Origin: JBFMFE01 sp040752295
Lineage (GTDB): Bacteria > UBP15 > UBA6099 > JBFMBQ01
Reading direction: 5' to 3'
Length of the DNA: 13,871 nucleotides
Assembly: GCA_040752295.1 (NCBI GenBank)
Contig: JBFMFE010000176.1
Location: forward strand, 1-13,871
Both the position numbers and the translations under genes were made by a program. The notes beneath the pieces were generated by a model. The model saw only the letters and a program-made list of their open reading frames with translations, did no database searches and had not been told where the DNA came from. Below are positions 7,225-13,871 of this stretch, one piece after another (the first letter of the stretch is position 1; the number at the start of each line of letters is the position of its first letter).

Positions 7225-8214
7225 TCAGCCGCGGGCTTTCTCCATTTTCACTGCTGGTCTTCTAAACACACCCATCTTAATCGGACCGAAAATTCCTTTC
7301 CGTCCCGCCGGTTCCCGTGCGGGGTGGACGTTGATGACTATGTCCCGTGTATTTGGAATTTTTCGCCGGATTTCATTGCGGATTTCCGAGGTAACTTCGT
7401 GGCATTCCGCGACGGTCAAGGCGGGGTCAACCAGGACGCCTGCTTCCACGGAAACTTCCATGCCTGTCTGCCGGGTCCGCAGGTAAATCAATCGCTTCAC
7501 TCCCTTAACCGACCAGATGATCCCTGCGATTTCCTTCTTGAGGACGGGTGAAACGGAGGCGTCAATCATCCCGCTCAGCCCTTCCATGAAAATGCGGATT
7601 GAGGCTCGATAAATGAGCAGCGAAACCACAAGCGCGGCGAGCGGATCGAACAACCTCAAGCCAACGATGGAAAGCACGATCCCCGCGGCGACGCCGATGG
7701 AAGACAGGGCGTCGGCGCGGTTTTCCGACGCGTTGGCGATTAGCACCGGGCTGTTGTTCTTCCTGCCGGCGCACAGGGCAAAGGACCCGAACAGGAAACT
7801 GCACAGGGCCGCGAAAACGGCGGTCCACAGGGTGATCATCTTCGGCGGATGCTTAGGCCCGCCGGCGAGAATCAGTTCAAGCGACTCGACGAAGATCATG
7901 GTGGCTACCCCGAAGAGAAAAATCCCGATGATGGTCGCGGTGATGAACTCGATCTTCCCGTGTCCGTAAGGGTGGTTTTCGTCGGGCGGTTTCCTGCTGA
8001 TCGCAGCGGTCACCATGGCCACGAGCGAAAGCAGTGCGTCGCTGGCTGAATGCACCGCGTCCGCCACAAGCCCCTTGCTGCCGCCGAGAAGCCCGATCGC
8101 GGCTTTGATAACGACAAGCGACAGGTTTCCCCAGAAACTCACCATGAGGGCGCGGTCGGAGCAGCGTTTGCATTTCTCGTCAATTCTCATCGCAATTGTT
8201 CCGTTACCCTGCAT
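7225..8214 (-). CDS. mamB: MamB, magnetosome cation diffusion facilitator
   Basis: A 329-residue CDF transporter with about six membrane helices and a C-terminal cytoplasmic domain. It has the N-terminal CxxC (C15, C18), an intact helix 2 site (D52, H55, D59 in VADAVHSASDA), HPYGHGKIEF after helix 2, and NNSPVLIANASENRADALSS at helix 5 (D168), which closely matches MamB as I recall it. The C-terminal domain ends with IPNTRDIVINVHPA, also MamB-like. MamB moves iron into the magnetosome and is a landmark for membrane invagination, acting with MamM. Unlike its partner in this cluster (1933-2889) it keeps the full helix 2 site. AGGTGA lies seven bases before the ATG at 8214, and the gene follows mamE by 7 bp. 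An internal ATG at 8190 is possible but has a poorer ribosome site. Confidence 0.93.
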   Translation of the reverse strand: MQGNGTIAMRIDEKCKRCSDRALMVSFWGNLSLVVIKAAIGLLGGSKGLVADAVHSASDALLSLVAMVTAAISRKPPDENHPYGHGKIEFITATIIGIFLFGVATMIFVESLELILAGGPKHPPKMITLWTAVFAALCSFLFGSFALCAGRKNNSPVLIANASENRADALSSIGVAAGIVLSIVGLRLFDPLAALVVSLLIYRASIRIFMEGLSGMIDASVSPVLKKEIAGIIWSVKGVKRLIYLRTRQTGMEVSVEAGVLVDPALTVAECHEVTSEIRNEIRRKIPNTRDIVINVHPAREPAGRKGIFGPIKMGVFRRPAVKMEKARG

Positions 8215-8221
8215 TTTTCTT

Positions 8222-10015
8222 TCACCTTATCTGGTGGCACAGGGCGCACTCGCCGCGGTTTTTGTGCGGCGGTCTCGCCCCGCGCGCAATGGGCGGCGCC
8301 GTGCGGGAGATAATGTCGCCCTGGTCCACAGCGAGCTGTCCGGTGTTGCCGATGGTGTGACAATTTGTGCATGGACCCTTGTACCTGTGGGGCGGCGCGG
8401 AGCCGGGCCGGATCATGGGCGCCGCTTCCATCTGCGCGACGCCCACGGGATCGCGCTGCTCTATCTCTATGATCAGAGGATGTCCCTTTCTGGAAATGCG
8501 AACCGTGACCTCCCGGCGGGAGACGACTTTCTTTGTGGCTTCGTAGAAGGACTTGAGGTCGGTGACCGGGTCCCTGCCGATGCGCTGAACCATGTCGCCG
8601 GCGATGATGCCCGCGTCCGCCGCAACAAGCGTCACGTCGTCAACGAGCACGCCTTTCTCCTGAGGAGAAATCCCCATTTCCTGCGCAAGTTCCGGGGTGA
8701 GGGGAATCACTTCCATTCCAAGCCAGTGCCCCTCGGCGAGCTGTTTGGAGGCGGCGTTCTGGAATTGCGGCGCGGAAGGCGCTGCGGGAGCGGCGGCGGC
8801 GCCGGTTGTGCCCGTTGGGCATGGCGCGGCGGTTGTCGGGGTGTTTGTCGGACATGGGGCCTGGCTTTGCGGAGCGGACCACGCCGCCGCGGGGCGGGCC
8901 ATCGCCGGATCAGCCAGGTCGATCACTCCGGCAAGCAGCGGGCGCGCGCCGTTGATGGGAATGGTAAAACCGATTCCTGTGAACCCGCCGCCCCCGGGAG
9001 AATAAAGCGCCGTGTTGACGCCCACCACCTCGCCGTTCAAATCCACGAGAGGTCCGCCGCTGTTGCCTTCGTTGATTGGGGCGTCGGTTTGAATCAAATC
9101 CCGATACCGCTTGCCCTGGACCGTCAGGTCGCGCCGGGTGTCGCTGATGATTCCGGCGGTGACCGTGTGTTCCAGCCCAAACGGACTCCCCACGGCGAGC
9201 ACCCAGTCGCCCACTTCGATGTTGTTGGAATCTCCAAGTTCCGCCACGGGATAAACTCCCGGAGAATCCAGTTTCAGCAGGGCAAGGTCGGCATCCGGGT
9301 CGGCATCAAGCAAACTCGCGTTGTGCAGAACATTCGGGCTTCCGAAAAGCACAACGTCAATTTCCTTCGCCCCGGTTACGAGGTGGTAATTCGTCAGGAT
9401 GTACCCTTTCGGATGCACGAAGAAACCCGAGCCTACGTTTCCCACCAACTGGTTCGCGGGGGCGGAAGGGGCGTTCGGAGCGGCGGCGGTTCCAGCCACG
9501 TTTCGAATCATGCCGCTCTTGCAGAACGGGCACGCCTGAGTGGAGCAGGGCATCCCGCGGGGATGCGGGGAGTAATGCCCGCAGTTCGGGCAGATACAGT
9601 ACGCGCCGAGTGTCTGCTCTGCGGAGTTTGAGGGAAAAGCCGCGGGTGTAGCCGGGAAGAACCGGAAGCCGAAATCCGTGATCTGAACGTTCCACGCCGC
9701 AGCCTGCCCGACGACGTGGATATGAACCACGGCGGGTTCCACTTCCCGCGCCACCAGGTTAAACGCCTTTTGAAGGTCGGTTTTTGCCTGAATGCGCGAC
9801 TGTACCTGGACCTGAGGCATGAGCCTCGGGGTGGCGCCGGTCACGGCATCGGGCGGCTGGGAGACGCTGATGGCAACGGTTTTTTGCCTGTTCGCATACC
9901 CGATTGTAAAAACGATCGCTGCCGCGACGATAGCGAACGTGGCAAGAAATATTAACTGTTTCCGCCGGAGAGGCATTTTGCGCAGAAATACGACGAGCAT
10001 AGGAATTATTTCCAT
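8222..10015 (-). CDS. mamE: MamE, HtrA protease with PDZ and two magnetochrome motifs
   Basis: A 597-residue protein counted from the ATG at 10015, one base after the upstream stop (TGAAATG). A start at 10048 adds 11 residues but overlaps that gene. Domains in order: membrane helix (20-40); helical linker; Cys-rich knuckle (140-165; CICPNC then PCSTQACPFC); trypsin-like domain with a complete triad, H211 (TNYHLV), D243 (DPDADLALL), S319 (NEGNSGGPL); a Pro/Ala-rich linker; a PDZ domain (~431-520); and two magnetochrome motifs, PPHRYKGPCTNCH (C549, C552, H553) and PPHKNRGECALCH (C590, C593, H594). MamE processes other magnetosome proteins and is needed for protein sorting and crystal maturation; its haems are redox-active. 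The Cys-rich insert is not one I associate with alphaproteobacterial MamE. The protein faces the periplasm or magnetosome lumen. It is closely similar to the preceding protease, suggesting tandem duplication. Confidence 0.93.
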   Translation of the reverse strand: MEIIPMLVVFLRKMPLRRKQLIFLATFAIVAAAIVFTIGYANRQKTVAISVSQPPDAVTGATPRLMPQVQVQSRIQAKTDLQKAFNLVAREVEPAVVHIHVVGQAAAWNVQITDFGFRFFPATPAAFPSNSAEQTLGAYCICPNCGHYSPHPRGMPCSTQACPFCKSGMIRNVAGTAAAPNAPSAPANQLVGNVGSGFFVHPKGYILTNYHLVTGAKEIDVVLFGSPNVLHNASLLDADPDADLALLKLDSPGVYPVAELGDSNNIEVGDWVLAVGSPFGLEHTVTAGIISDTRRDLTVQGKRYRDLIQTDAPINEGNSGGPLVDLNGEVVGVNTALYSPGGGGFTGIGFTIPINGARPLLAGVIDLADPAMARPAAAWSAPQSQAPCPTNTPTTAAPCPTGTTGAAAAPAAPSAPQFQNAASKQLAEGHWLGMEVIPLTPELAQEMGISPQEKGVLVDDVTLVAADAGIIAGDMVQRIGRDPVTDLKSFYEATKKVVSRREVTVRISRKGHPLIIEIEQRDPVGVAQMEAAPMIRPGSAPPHRYKGPCTNCHTIGNTGQLAVDQGDIISRTAPPIARGARPPHKNRGECALCHQIR

Positions 10016-10016
10016 T

Positions 10017-11771
10017 TCAATCCACGACCACGCTGTAGGTTTGCCCATTTCGCAAAACGCCCAGACCGGCGGAGGTCAATGCCTCATTGTTGGTCGCTGT
10101 GAGGTAGCCCTGCCAGTTTCTGACGGGAACCCCGTTGATGCTGATGATGACGTCCCCGATGAGCAACCCGGCGCGTTCCGCTTTGCTGCCTGGGGACACA
10201 TCGTCAACGAGCACCCCGGTTCCCTGCGGAGCTGGCACCGTTTCCATCCCCAGCCATGTTCCCTCGCGTTCCGCCGGAGCGGTCGCCGGCGCCTGCTGCG
10301 CGCCGGGCGCAATCTGCGGATTTGCAGCCGGAGGCGCTGAGAAATTTTGCGCCTGTTGCGTCTGCCCCTGCACGAAACCGAAAGCCGCCGCTTTGCCCAG
10401 CGTATTCTGGGCAAGATTCATTTTTAGACGCATGCGTTTCTTCCCTCGAACAACCTCAATGGTTCCCGGCTGTTCAAGATCGAGGTCCTCGGCGAGTTTC
10501 CACATGTGCTGGCTGTTCATCACCCGCCTTCCATTCAGGCGCGTGATGACGTCGCCCGGTTGAACGCCCAATTGCTCGGCAAGCGCGCCCGCTTCCACCC
10601 CGGCAACCAATACTCCACCCCTTCTGTACGGCAGTTTCATCTGCGAGGGGGTTTTCGGGTCAAAATCCTCGACTTTCAAGCCGAACCAGGGCAGCGGCTG
10701 GTTTTGAGCAGCAGGGAGAAACATGCCTGCCTGCTGTGCTGTTGCCTGCTGCTGCCAGGTTACATGATGGGTGGCGACCACGATGCCGGACAGCACATCC
10801 GCCGCCTGGTTGATCGGTACCGCCAGGCTGATGCCCGTGAAGGTCTGGTCCGGAGAATAGACGGCAACGTTGACGCCGACGACCTCGCCGTTCAAATTCA
10901 CGAGAGGACCGCCGCTGTTGCCCTGGTTGATGGCGGCGTCCGTCTGAATGAGACCGGTGTACGTGCGGCCGTCTATCTGTATCGTGCGGTTCACGTCGCT
11001 GATGATCCCCGAAGTCACGGAGTGTTCCAGTCCGAAAGGACTCCCTATCGCGAGCACCCAATCGCCCGCCTGAATCAGCGACGAATCCCCCAGCTCCGCC
11101 ACCGGGAGCGGCTCGGGGCTGCCGACCTGGAGCAGGGCGAGATCGGTTTCAATATCTGTCTTCACGACCTGCGCACGGTGCTTCACACCCGGCGAGCCGG
11201 AGAGGGTGATGGAGATGGTCTCAGCCCCTTCAACCAGATGATTGTTGGTGAGAATGTATCCTTCCGGATGCACGATTACTCCAGAACCTACTCCCTGAAC
11301 GGTGGGCTGGACGCCCTGCCCCGGCGATTGCTCGTGGACGAAACGATTAAACGGGGAGGAAAATTTCAGCCTTTCTACATTGGCGGGGAAGCCTGCTTCC
11401 TGAGGCGACTGAGTCTGCGCGTGCCGAACAACTTTGATGTTGACCACGGCGGGTTCGACGTTGGCGGCGATCTGGTTAAACGTCTGCTGGAGGGTAAGCG
11501 CGACGTTCTGCCGGGGATTCGCCTGCGCTGAAGGGTTCTGGGGCGGCTGGGAGAAAGGGGTGGGCGTGGCAGTGGTTCCGGCAACAAGATGAGGAGCCGC
11601 CGGCGTTGTGTACCGCTCGTTGTACCCGCGCCCGGAAGATTCACCGTACTCGTGACCCCTGCGCCCTATTTCTTCCCGGTCGAAGATGCTCCAGCCCACA
11701 ATAAGGCAGAAAAGGGCGCCCAGAACAATAAAATACGGCTTTAACTTCCGGGAACAGAATCTGTTCTCCAT
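10017..11771 (-). CDS. mamEO: HtrA/DegP-like magnetosome protease with two PDZ domains (MamE/MamO type)
   Basis: A 584-residue protein. A membrane helix (about residues 12-30) is followed by a Pro/Gln-rich linker, a trypsin-like domain with a complete triad, H178 (TNNHLV), D210 (DIETDLALL) and S286 (NQGNSGGPL), then PDZ1 (about 362-452) and PDZ2 (about 506-584). It has no CxxCH motif, which sets it apart from the adjacent MamE. MamO of alphaproteobacteria has lost catalytic residues and carries a C-terminal TauE domain; here the triad looks active and the TauE domain is a separate gene (2897-3763). In such clusters proteins of this kind are called mamEO or mamO; the choice is uncertain. The ATG at 11771 follows mamI by 21 bp with only a weak ribosome site (GGTGA). 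It probably cleaves or chaperones periplasmic magnetosome proteins together with MamE. Confidence 0.88.
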   Translation of the reverse strand: MENRFCSRKLKPYFIVLGALFCLIVGWSIFDREEIGRRGHEYGESSGRGYNERYTTPAAPHLVAGTTATPTPFSQPPQNPSAQANPRQNVALTLQQTFNQIAANVEPAVVNIKVVRHAQTQSPQEAGFPANVERLKFSSPFNRFVHEQSPGQGVQPTVQGVGSGVIVHPEGYILTNNHLVEGAETISITLSGSPGVKHRAQVVKTDIETDLALLQVGSPEPLPVAELGDSSLIQAGDWVLAIGSPFGLEHSVTSGIISDVNRTIQIDGRTYTGLIQTDAAINQGNSGGPLVNLNGEVVGVNVAVYSPDQTFTGISLAVPINQAADVLSGIVVATHHVTWQQQATAQQAGMFLPAAQNQPLPWFGLKVEDFDPKTPSQMKLPYRRGGVLVAGVEAGALAEQLGVQPGDVITRLNGRRVMNSQHMWKLAEDLDLEQPGTIEVVRGKKRMRLKMNLAQNTLGKAAAFGFVQGQTQQAQNFSAPPAANPQIAPGAQQAPATAPAEREGTWLGMETVPAPQGTGVLVDDVSPGSKAERAGLLIGDVIISINGVPVRNWQGYLTATNNEALTSAGLGVLRNGQTYSVVVD

Positions 11772-11792
11772 AATAAAACCGTCACCGATTTT

Positions 11793-12017
11793 TCAGGCGG
11801 ATCGCTTTTGCTGTGCTCGTTCCCGTTCTGGTTTTTGCGTTGTGAGTTTGGCCTGCCTTTCCATGCCGCGCAGACCGGCTGCGATGGCAATCAGTCCGCC
11901 CAGGATCAGGATCACCGGCAGCACTGCCTGAAAGGTTTCCACTACAAGCCACCACCATGCGACCAGCCCCCAGATTCCCAGAGCAAGGGCGATCAATCCC
12001 CCGATTATCACGTTCAT
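11793..12017 (-). CDS. mamI: MamI, small magnetosome membrane protein
   Basis: A 74-residue protein with two membrane helices (about residues 3-27 and 31-49) and a basic, hydrophilic tail. The first helix, with LALALGIWGLVAWWW followed by VVET, is a close match to MamI of Magnetospirillum as I recall it, including the Gly/Leu run and the Trp cluster. The second helix is rich in Leu, Ile and Gly (LPVILILGGLIAIAAGL). MamI is needed in Magnetospirillum magneticum for membrane invagination. The ATG at 12017 is preceded by GGGGGA six bases upstream. The stop codon of the response-regulator gene lies 11 bp before the start, next to that site, which suggests coupled translation. It is the first classical mam gene of the operon. 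Confidence 0.92.
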   Translation of the reverse strand: MNVIIGGLIALALGIWGLVAWWWLVVETFQAVLPVILILGGLIAIAAGLRGMERQAKLTTQKPERERAQQKRSA

Positions 12018-12028
12018 GAATGTTCCCC

Positions 12029-12769
12029 CTATCCCTTTTGAGTTGCTTTTTTGCGGATGGAAACAATTTCCATCTCCATCCTTTTCATCTCACTGCCCAA
12101 AGCACGAATCTCATCCGCCAGTTGGCGTTCAATCTTCCCGTCCTTTTTTTCTCCGGGTTTTTCAGCTCCACGTCGGACGACCTTCTTCATGCCGTGAACG
12201 GGCGCCCGGATGACGGATTGCATGCGCCTTGTCATCCTGCCGGTTCCTTTGAAAATCAGAATGATGCCCGAAGAAGCGTGAACGGCTTTTTTCACGCTGA
12301 CGTTGGTCATGGTTTTCACCGCCGATCGGGTATTTCGAGCCGTGCGATCCCGCAAAACAGTCCAGGGGGGAACCCCGGGTGCTTCTGCCGGAGTTACTTC
12401 GGCGGGTTCCTTTTTAAGAAGCCGGTGGACGATATCCGCCATTTCTTCCAATTCGAAAGGTTTCTCGATATATTCAACCCCGCCAATCTTATCAACCTCC
12501 GCCGCCACCTCGGGCGAACCGTAGGCGGTCATCATCACGCCGGGAGTATCCGGGTTTTCTCTGCGAAGCTCGTCAAGGACGTCAAGACCGCTCTTCTCTC
12601 CAAGTTTCAAATCGGTTATCACCAGATCGTACGACGTGTCCTTCATTTTTCTTAACGCCTCTTCACCCGAGAGAGCGGGATCCACGCTGAAGCCGTTTTC
12701 CTGCAAAGCCTGTGTAAGATTGGTGAGGATAATCTCCTCATCGTCAATGATTAGGATTTTTTTGTTCAT
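12029..12769 (-). CDS. Response-regulator-like protein with basic coiled-coil tail, no DNA-binding domain
   Basis: A 246-residue protein. Residues 1-120 are a complete receiver domain: acidic pocket D9/D10, phospho-acceptor D53 (VITDLKL), T81 (MMTAYG) and K103 (EKPF), so phosphorylation is plausible. The C-terminal half matches no output domain I know. It has a strongly basic stretch (about 138-210) with a short hydrophobic patch (SSGIILIF) and ends in a likely coiled coil (about 212-240, IERQLADEIRALGSEMKRME). It may bind membranes, other magnetosome proteins or nucleic acid through the basic part. The ATG at 12769 has GGGGAG upstream. As first gene of the minus-strand operon, coupled to mamI by an 11-bp spacer, it may link signalling to magnetosome formation or positioning. 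No histidine kinase lies in the window. Confidence 0.85.
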   Translation of the reverse strand: MNKKILIIDDEEIILTNLTQALQENGFSVDPALSGEEALRKMKDTSYDLVITDLKLGEKSGLDVLDELRRENPDTPGVMMTAYGSPEVAAEVDKIGGVEYIEKPFELEEMADIVHRLLKKEPAEVTPAEAPGVPPWTVLRDRTARNTRSAVKTMTNVSVKKAVHASSGIILIFKGTGRMTRRMQSVIRAPVHGMKKVVRRGAEKPGEKKDGKIERQLADEIRALGSEMKRMEMEIVSIRKKATQKG

Positions 12770-12987
12770 TATTCTCCCCTTGTGTCTTAGATTTCTTCGT
12801 AATGAATCATGTCATAACTGCCTTTTTCAGCAGAGTGATAGTATCCCCGTACGCGGCTTATATCTGACGCAATATTTATGCTATCGCGTCGGCATAAAGA
12901 GCGACAGGAAGAATTCAAGGGAGTTTTATCATGTAATTTTTTTTGGGTGTTAAACAAATACCGATATCAGGAACAAAGGGGTTGGCG

Positions 12988-13015
12988 GAATCCAGCCAAA
13001 AAGACGGTTGGATTC
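12988..13015. repeat. Inverted repeat 1 of the divergent spacer
   Basis: GAATCCAGCC (12988-12997) pairs with GGTTGGATTC (13006-13015) over 10 bp with one G-U pair and an 8-base loop. An overlapping alternative pairs TTGGC (12982-12986) with GCCAA (12995-12999), so two folds compete. No strong T tract follows. Confidence 0.5.
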
Positions 13016-13082
13016 GGCCGTTTTCACCATCATCTGATAATTGATTCCGGTGCGACGATACGCCGTAACGATTTTGATACAC

Positions 13083-13106
13083 CCGCGCCGCGGTTTCGCG
13101 GCGCGG
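13083..13106. repeat. Inverted repeat 2, near-perfect GC palindrome
   Basis: CCGCGCCGCG (13083-13092) pairs perfectly with CGCGGCGCGG (13097-13106) over 10 bp with loop GTTT. This is a very stable hairpin on either strand and has no adjacent T tract. It shares the GCGCCGCGG ... TCGCGGCG core with the mamB-feoB spacer hairpin at 7181-7201, which hints at a REP-like palindrome family. Confidence 0.55.
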
Positions 13107-13136
13107 CTGAGGAGAAGGTGCCAAACGGAAACTCGC

Positions 13137-13178
13137 TCCGGCGGAAAAGGTACTTAATGACAACAGTTTTTCGCCGGA
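13137..13178. repeat. Inverted repeat 3, ending just upstream of the promoter
   Basis: TCCGGCGGAAAA (13137-13148) pairs with TTTTTCGCCGGA (13167-13178) over 12 bp with one G-U pair and an 18-base loop. It ends four bases before the -35 box of the plus-strand promoter, so it could be a two-armed binding site for a regulator rather than an RNA element. Confidence 0.5.
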
Positions 13179-13182
13179 ACTA

Positions 13183-13210
13183 TTGACACTTGGATATAAA
13201 CGTAAATAAT
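13183..13210 (+). promoter_or_regulatory. Near-consensus sigma-70-type promoter
   Basis: TTGACA (13183-13188) and AATAAT (13205-13210) are separated by 16 bp; the -35 box is a perfect match and the -10 box matches five of six. Transcription would start near 13217 and run toward the gene at 13552, giving a leader of about 335 bases, or toward a short unrecognised RNA. Confidence 0.55.
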
Positions 13211-13293
13211 GATACGTGCTGAATAACGTCAGCGCAGACCGGACCAGGGCATGAAATCTGCCTCATACCGGGTGCGTTGATAAGGTTGCAGTT

Positions 13294-13320
13294 AGCCGCT
13301 TCGGCGCCGGCGCTGCGGCT
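13294..13320 (+). repeat. Inverted repeat 4, stem-loop in the putative leader
   Basis: AGCCGC (13294-13299) pairs with GCGGCT (13315-13320), and the enclosed sequence contains the palindrome CGGCGCCG. This sits about 80 bases after the predicted transcription start. The following bases hold only a TTTT, so termination is not convincing; a structured leader is possible. Confidence 0.4.
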
Positions 13321-13551
13321 GATATGCGTTTTGTGGGGAATATAGGGGGGCGGATACCATATTACTCCTTTCCGGCATCTATATTTTTCTCATCCTTCCG
13401 TTTTCTTCACGGTTTTGTTGCTGAAAATAAAAACAGGGGGACAAAAATAGTGGAACAGGAAACATATCTCTCCTCACCGGCATCTGAAAGGGGCCAGGGC
13501 CGGACTGCACGTTAGAAAGGGACAAGTTACTCAAGATCGGGGGTGTATTAA

Positions 13552-13871
13552 ATGGCAACCAGAAAAAAGAAACCGCGGGCGGGAACGATTGCAAGAGGGG
13601 TCCTGGGTGGGGCGAGGATGCTGGGAAGTGCGGCGCGTTCCGCCAAGCTCGGAGGAAAGGCTGCAAGGAAAGTAGGGACGTTGACTTACCGGGAGTTAGA
13701 CGAAACATTGAAGGCTGTGCCGCATCTCAAGGAAGTGCTTCAACGCTCTTTTTCGAAGACGGGCAGACTGACCGGGGAAGATATAGCGGAACTGGAAGAA
13801 AGAATTAAAAGTTATCGAAAGGAGATCAAAAGGCTGGATGGAATGCTGACATCGCTGAAGGAGGAACGGGC
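13552..13871 (+). CDS. Unknown basic coiled-coil protein, partial, divergent to the mam operon
   Basis: The gene begins at the ATG at 13552 with GGGGGTG six bases upstream and stays open to the window end; 106 complete codons are visible. The first ~45 residues are very basic and rich in Gly/Ala (MATRKKKPRAGTIARGVLGG, then GSAARSAKLGGKAARKVG), resembling an amphipathic, membrane- or nucleic-acid-binding segment. A helical part follows (TYRELDETLKAVPHLKEVLQ), then a likely coiled coil (about residues 77-106, AELEERIKSYRKEIKRLDGM). I do not recognise the family. The pattern of basic segment plus coiled coil recalls the tail of the response-regulator-like protein (12029-12769) and loosely the gene at 1-417. 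Its position beside the mam operon makes a magnetosome-associated role possible. A strong promoter candidate lies ~340 bp upstream. A minus-strand frame over the same bases (13379-13708) has low-complexity content and is judged a shadow. Confidence 0.7.
   Translation, partial: MATRKKKPRAGTIARGVLGGARMLGSAARSAKLGGKAARKVGTLTYRELDETLKAVPHLKEVLQRSFSKTGRLTGEDIAELEERIKSYRKEIKRLDGMLTSLKEER

Larger units (their letters stand above)
12770..13551. other. Divergent intergenic region with inverted repeats and a promoter
   Basis: This 782-bp spacer separates the minus-strand mam operon from the plus-strand gene at 13552. Short reading frames in it lack ribosome sites and recognisable content. It holds a near-consensus plus-strand promoter (13183-13210) and four stem-loops (12988-13015, 13083-13106, 13137-13178, 13294-13320). 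A T8 run at 12937-12944 has no stem before it. For the minus-strand operon only a weak promoter candidate is visible, TACTAT at 12843-12838 with CAGATA 17 bp upstream. Confidence 0.7.

Noticed and set aside
8015..9631. 538-codon open frame on the plus strand
   Set aside because: It is antisense to mamE and the start of mamB, has no recognisable domain, is rich in Arg/Gly/His as expected for a shadow frame, and the minus-strand protein has complete motifs throughout.
12878..13186. 102-codon plus-strand frame in the divergent spacer
   Set aside because: No ribosome site, no recognisable content, and it runs through three inverted repeats.
13205..13223. Fur-box-like AATAATGATA overlapping the promoter -10
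   Set aside because: Nine of ten bases match one half of the Fur consensus, but the other half does not match and A/T-rich -10 regions often give this by chance. It is not called as an operator.
13372..13485. Direct repeat CCGGCATCT at 13372-13380 and 13477-13485
   Set aside because: Only nine bases and two copies, with no flanking similarity; chance is sufficient.
13324..13515. 63-codon plus-strand frame before the last gene
   Set aside because: No Shine-Dalgarno sequence before its ATG and low-complexity content; it is more likely part of the leader.
13379..13708. 109-codon minus-strand frame over the last gene
   Set aside because: Pro/Phe/Ser-rich with no ribosome support. The plus-strand frame has a good ribosome site and a coherent basic plus coiled-coil protein.
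1..13871. tRNA, rRNA, CRISPR, insertion sequences or transposase genes
   Set aside because: None were seen; there is no repeat-spacer array, no transposase-like protein and no terminal repeats flanking a gene in the window.

Overview
The window is a stretch of a magnetosome gene cluster, the genes that let magnetotactic bacteria build membrane-enclosed magnetic iron crystals. Twelve genes, one cut off at the left edge, run head to tail on the minus strand from about 12769 down to position 1. Their spacers are short or overlapping, which suggests one or a few long transcripts. Recognisable members are MamI, two HtrA-type proteases (one with magnetochrome haem motifs), the cation diffusion facilitators MamB and MamM, the LemA-type MamQ, a free-standing TauE/SafE permease matching the C-terminal half of MamO, the TPR protein MamA, and a membrane-anchored magnetochrome-PDZ protein of the MamP type.

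The split MamO architecture, the feoB gene inside the core operon and the gene order differ from the alphaproteobacterial mamAB operon. They resemble clusters of deeper-branching magnetotactic bacteria (Desulfobacterota, Nitrospirota, Omnitrophota or related phyla). Sequence alone does not let me name the phylum. No mamK or mad genes could be named with confidence; if present, they lie outside the window.

Layout along the direction of transcription (right to left): response-regulator-like protein with a basic coiled-coil tail (12769-12029); mamI (12017-11793); a two-PDZ HtrA protease of MamE/MamO type (11771-10017); mamE with a Cys-rich knuckle, protease, PDZ and two haem motifs (10015-8222); mamB (8214-7225); feoB (7155-5167); a DtxR/MntR-FeoA type metalloregulator (5153-4449); mamQ (4432-3767); TauE/SafE permease (3763-2897); a MamM-type CDF with an altered metal site (2889-1933); mamA (1951-1280); a MamP-like protein (1220-489); and a partial gene of unknown function (417-1). 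At the right, a spacer of about 780 bp carries several inverted repeats and a near-consensus promoter. It separates this operon from a divergent plus-strand gene (13552 onward, cut by the window end) encoding a basic, coiled-coil protein of unknown function.

Inferred division of labour: FeoB brings Fe(II) across a membrane and the DtxR-FeoA protein may sense metal or assist FeoB. MamB and MamM load iron into the magnetosome. MamI, MamQ, MamA and the proteases shape and mature the compartment. The magnetochrome proteins set the iron redox balance. The unassigned coiled-coil proteins at both ends and the output-less response regulator are the least explained parts.
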